NCBI GenBank assembly: GCA_963652495.1
Contig: CAVJTU010000004.1
Location: forward strand, 1 to 64,000
DNA from: Anthropogastromicrobium sp963652495
GTDB taxonomy: Bacteria; Bacillota; Clostridia; Lachnospirales; Lachnospiraceae
DNA: 64,000 nt
Reading direction: 5' to 3'
This document shows positions 62,056 through 64,000 of the stretch, in pieces (within the stretch, counting starts at the first letter, position 1; the number at the start of each line of letters is the position of its first letter). The notes under the pieces were generated by a model. That model was given only the letters and a program-made list of their open reading frames with translations. It was not told where the DNA came from and searched no databases. The position numbers and the translations under genes are program-made.

Positions 62056-63012
62056 ATGGCTGAAAGAGAAAAGCTGATTGAGGTCAAAGATCTGCAGATT
62101 AGTTTCGGCAAAGGCCGAAAGAAATTTGTGGCAGTTGACCATGTAAATTTTGATATTTATAAGGGAGAAACATTCTCCCTGGTAGGTGAGTCCGGTTCCG
62201 GAAAGACTACCATCGGCCGCGCTATTACCCGTATCAATCCTACTTCGGCCGGAGAGATTTACTTTAAGGGCAAGAAGATCAATGGAAAGATCTCAAAGGA
62301 ACTTGATCGTGAGGTTATCAAGAGCTGCCAGATGATCTTCCAGGATCCAATGGCATCCTTAAATGAGCGCGCGAAGGTCGATTATATTGTATCTGAGGGT
62401 CTGTTAAATTTCCATATGTATAAGGATGAGGCAGATCGTGAAGCAAAGGTACAGAAGGCACTTCGCGAGGTTGGTCTGCTGCCGGAGTTTGCGTCCCGTT
62501 TCCCACATGAGTTCTCCGGTGGACAGAGACAGCGTATCGGTATCGCGAGAGCATTGATCATGGAGCCGGAGTTTGTAGTGGCCGATGAGCCGATCTCCGC
62601 ACTTGATGTTTCCATCCGTGCGCAGGTATTGAATCTGTTGAACCAGTTAAAGGCATCAAGAGGTCTGACTTATCTGTTTATTGCACATGATCTTTCTGTA
62701 GTACGTTTCATTTCGGATCGTATTGCCGTTATCTACAAGGGGCGTATCGTGGAGCTGGCAGAGGCTGAGGAACTGTTCCATCATCCGCTGCATCCGTACA
62801 CGAAGGCGCTGCTTTCCGCAGTTCCGATTCCGGATCCGGAGCTTGAGAAGAAGAAAAAGCTTCTGGTTTATGACCCGACGCTTCACGATTATACAATTTC
62901 CAAGCCGCAGTGGGTAGAAATTACCGAGGGTCACTTTGTATATGGCAATGATCAGGAACTTGAGAAGTACCGTGCAGAGATTGAGGAGATCAACGCATCT
63001 GAGAAGGCATGA
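62056..63012 (+). CDS. oppF: Oligopeptide ABC transporter ATPase, OppF type
   Basis: A 318-aa partner ATPase. Walker A GESGSGKTTIGR, Q-loop FQDPMASLNERAKV, signature FSGGQRQRIG, Walker B VVADEPISALD and H-loop IAHDLSV are present. I chose ATG 62056, six bases after GAGGT, over ATG 62050, which abuts it. It is the last gene of the operon. Confidence 0.95.
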   Translation: MAEREKLIEVKDLQISFGKGRKKFVAVDHVNFDIYKGETFSLVGESGSGKTTIGRAITRINPTSAGEIYFKGKKINGKISKELDREVIKSCQMIFQDPMASLNERAKVDYIVSEGLLNFHMYKDEADREAKVQKALREVGLLPEFASRFPHEFSGGQRQRIGIARALIMEPEFVVADEPISALDVSIRAQVLNLLNQLKASRGLTYLFIAHDLSVVRFISDRIAVIYKGRIVELAEAEELFHHPLHPYTKALLSAVPIPDPELEKKKKLLVYDPTLHDYTISKPQWVEITEGHFVYGNDQELEKYRAEIEEINASEKA

Positions 63013-63103
63013 TGTGAATTTCTGAAAGTAAATTCGTGAAAGTGAATGCATAATCAGAACGTAGACATAAGCTGTGCGGGACATGAAAGTAAGAGAGTAG
63101 AGC

Positions 63104-63541
63104 ATGAGATGGTTTAAAGAACACTATCACCGCTATATGATTCGTCCTATTGTGACAAAAACGGTCACCAGAACCCTAATCGGTCTGGTGATCGTCTTGC
63201 TTTGGGACAAATATGTGAATGTGGAGCGAGTAGGCGTTTCGAGGCTGGCATTTGGTCTGGGTACAATTGGACTGATTTTGATGGCAGGTGCATGGTTTTC
63301 CTATCTGCATCTGGACGGGCTGACACCGGTGGATACGGCAAAGAAACATCTTGGCATTAAAAATAAGAAGAAAAAGACGAAGCGAAGCACCGGAGGCGAC
63401 ATCGCGGATTATCTTGATGAGGAGATCGTTCCATTTGCGGAGCTTGAGGAAGATGAGAAGGCAGCATGCCAGATGGCGGCATTCTTTCTTTCCGGAGCGG
63501 TGCTGGTGATTGCGGGGATTCTTGTACCGCTAATGTTGTAA
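63104..63541 (+). CDS. Small membrane protein of unknown function
   Basis: A 145-aa protein with hydrophobic helices near residues 22-38, 48-68 and 124-143 and a Lys-rich loop (KNKKKKTKRS) between them. No family is recognised. A terminator follows directly. Confidence 0.7.
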   Translation: MRWFKEHYHRYMIRPIVTKTVTRTLIGLVIVLLWDKYVNVERVGVSRLAFGLGTIGLILMAGAWFSYLHLDGLTPVDTAKKHLGIKNKKKKTKRSTGGDIADYLDEEIVPFAELEEDEKAACQMAAFFLSGAVLVIAGILVPLML

Positions 63542-63544
63542 TAC

Positions 63545-63576
63545 AAAAAAGCAGGGCATATGCCTTGCTTTTTTTC
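63545..63576. terminator. Terminator after the small membrane protein gene
   Basis: AAAAAAGCAGGGCA pairs with TGCCTTGCTTTTTT, a compact stem with T-runs for both strands. Confidence 0.85.
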
Positions 63577-63654
63577 GCAAATAAGGGTATGATTGTTACA
63601 CATAGCGATAAGTAAAATACAGATAAATAATTTGTAAGGAAGGGATGGATTTCT

Positions 63655-64000
63655 ATGGCAAAGTCAGGAAAAGGAAAAGTAATTCTTGCGGGAGTGGCAG
63701 CAGCAAGTGTGGCAGGTATTTTGACTGTGAGAGGTATTTTTCACAAGGTATTCGCCAGACATGAGAAGGAGGATGATGCGATCAGCTTGCGCTATAAGGA
63801 TATGAGCGGACTGGCACGAAAGAAAGTCACGATTGTATCTGGATCAACGCACCTGACGGGATACCTGTATGGAGAGGAGACTACAAAAGGTCTTGTTGTT
63901 GTGTGCCATGGAATCGCAAGCGGCGGTGAGGATAATCTGAGTATGGTGAAATACATGCTCGATGATGGTTATCAGGTATTCACGTTTGATTATACAGGTG
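63655..64000 (+). CDS. Alpha/beta-hydrolase, membrane-anchored (3' end cut by the window)
   Basis: Only the first 115 codons are visible. Residues about 8-25 form a membrane helix or signal anchor. The later VVVCHGIASGGEDNL fits the oxyanion strand of an alpha/beta-hydrolase (HG motif), and FTFDYTG continues the fold. The nucleophile elbow lies beyond the window. AAGGAAGGG precedes the ATG. The function is not known. Confidence 0.7.
   Translation, partial: MAKSGKGKVILAGVAAASVAGILTVRGIFHKVFARHEKEDDAISLRYKDMSGLARKKVTIVSGSTHLTGYLYGEETTKGLVVVCHGIASGGEDNLSMVKYMLDDGYQVFTFDYTG

Overview
The window is the replication-origin region of a Firmicutes chromosome, most likely a Lachnospiraceae (Clostridia) gut-type anaerobe. 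This is inferred from the gene order (gyrA-gyrB-recF-yaaA-dnaN-dnaA, origin, rpmH-rnpA-yidD-yidC-jag-mnmE-mnmG-rsmG-parA-parB), from the DUF3881 and DUF4446 proteins, the two-subunit sugar ABC permease without its own ATPase, and moderate GC. The assignment rests on family recognition, not on a database search.

Layout. 1-972: a leftward rRNA-type promoter and leader, a leftward tRNA-Ser unit with its own promoter and terminator, and a decayed IS200/IS605-like element. 973-10240: the leftward DNA replication genes, with a bipartite oriC on both sides of dnaA; the dnaA-dnaN side carries a TAG-trio run next to tandem DnaA boxes. 10278-20936: the rightward rpmH to parB block with five parS sites around a cytidine deaminase gene; a sixth parS sits at the serS promoter. 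21071-26941: HAD phosphatase, serS, DUF3881, tRNA-Arg, an esterase and a MATE exporter. 27348-32475: a four-gene partner-switching module (LytS-type receptor/PP2C phosphatase/anti-sigma-type kinase fusion, STAS protein, RelA/SpoT-type HD hydrolase, STAS-aminoglycoside-kinase-fold fusion). 32531-37884: hcp with a divergent Crp/Fnr regulator, an S66 peptidase and an NSS transporter. 37978-40203: two leftward HTH genes next to a striking tandem array of 22-bp TGCA palindromes alternating with triplets of DnaA-box-like TTATCCCCA. 40355-47137: LacI regulator, sugar ABC importer and an intracellular amylosucrase-type GH13 enzyme. 47348-56607: aminotransferase, HD protein, Amt-PII fusion with a terminator-bearing leader, murI, membrane GDPD, cysteine desulfidase-type protein, Lrp. 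56848-63012: an oligopeptide ABC operon (substrate-binding protein, two permeases, two ATPases), then a small membrane protein and a truncated hydrolase gene at the right edge.

The strongest candidates for something undescribed are the iteron/DnaA-box-like array with its neighbouring HTH genes (37978-40203) and the overlapping STAS/HD/kinase partner-switching operon (27348-32475). Two dispersed intergenic repeat families recur through the accessory part of the window (23.3-56.0 kb).
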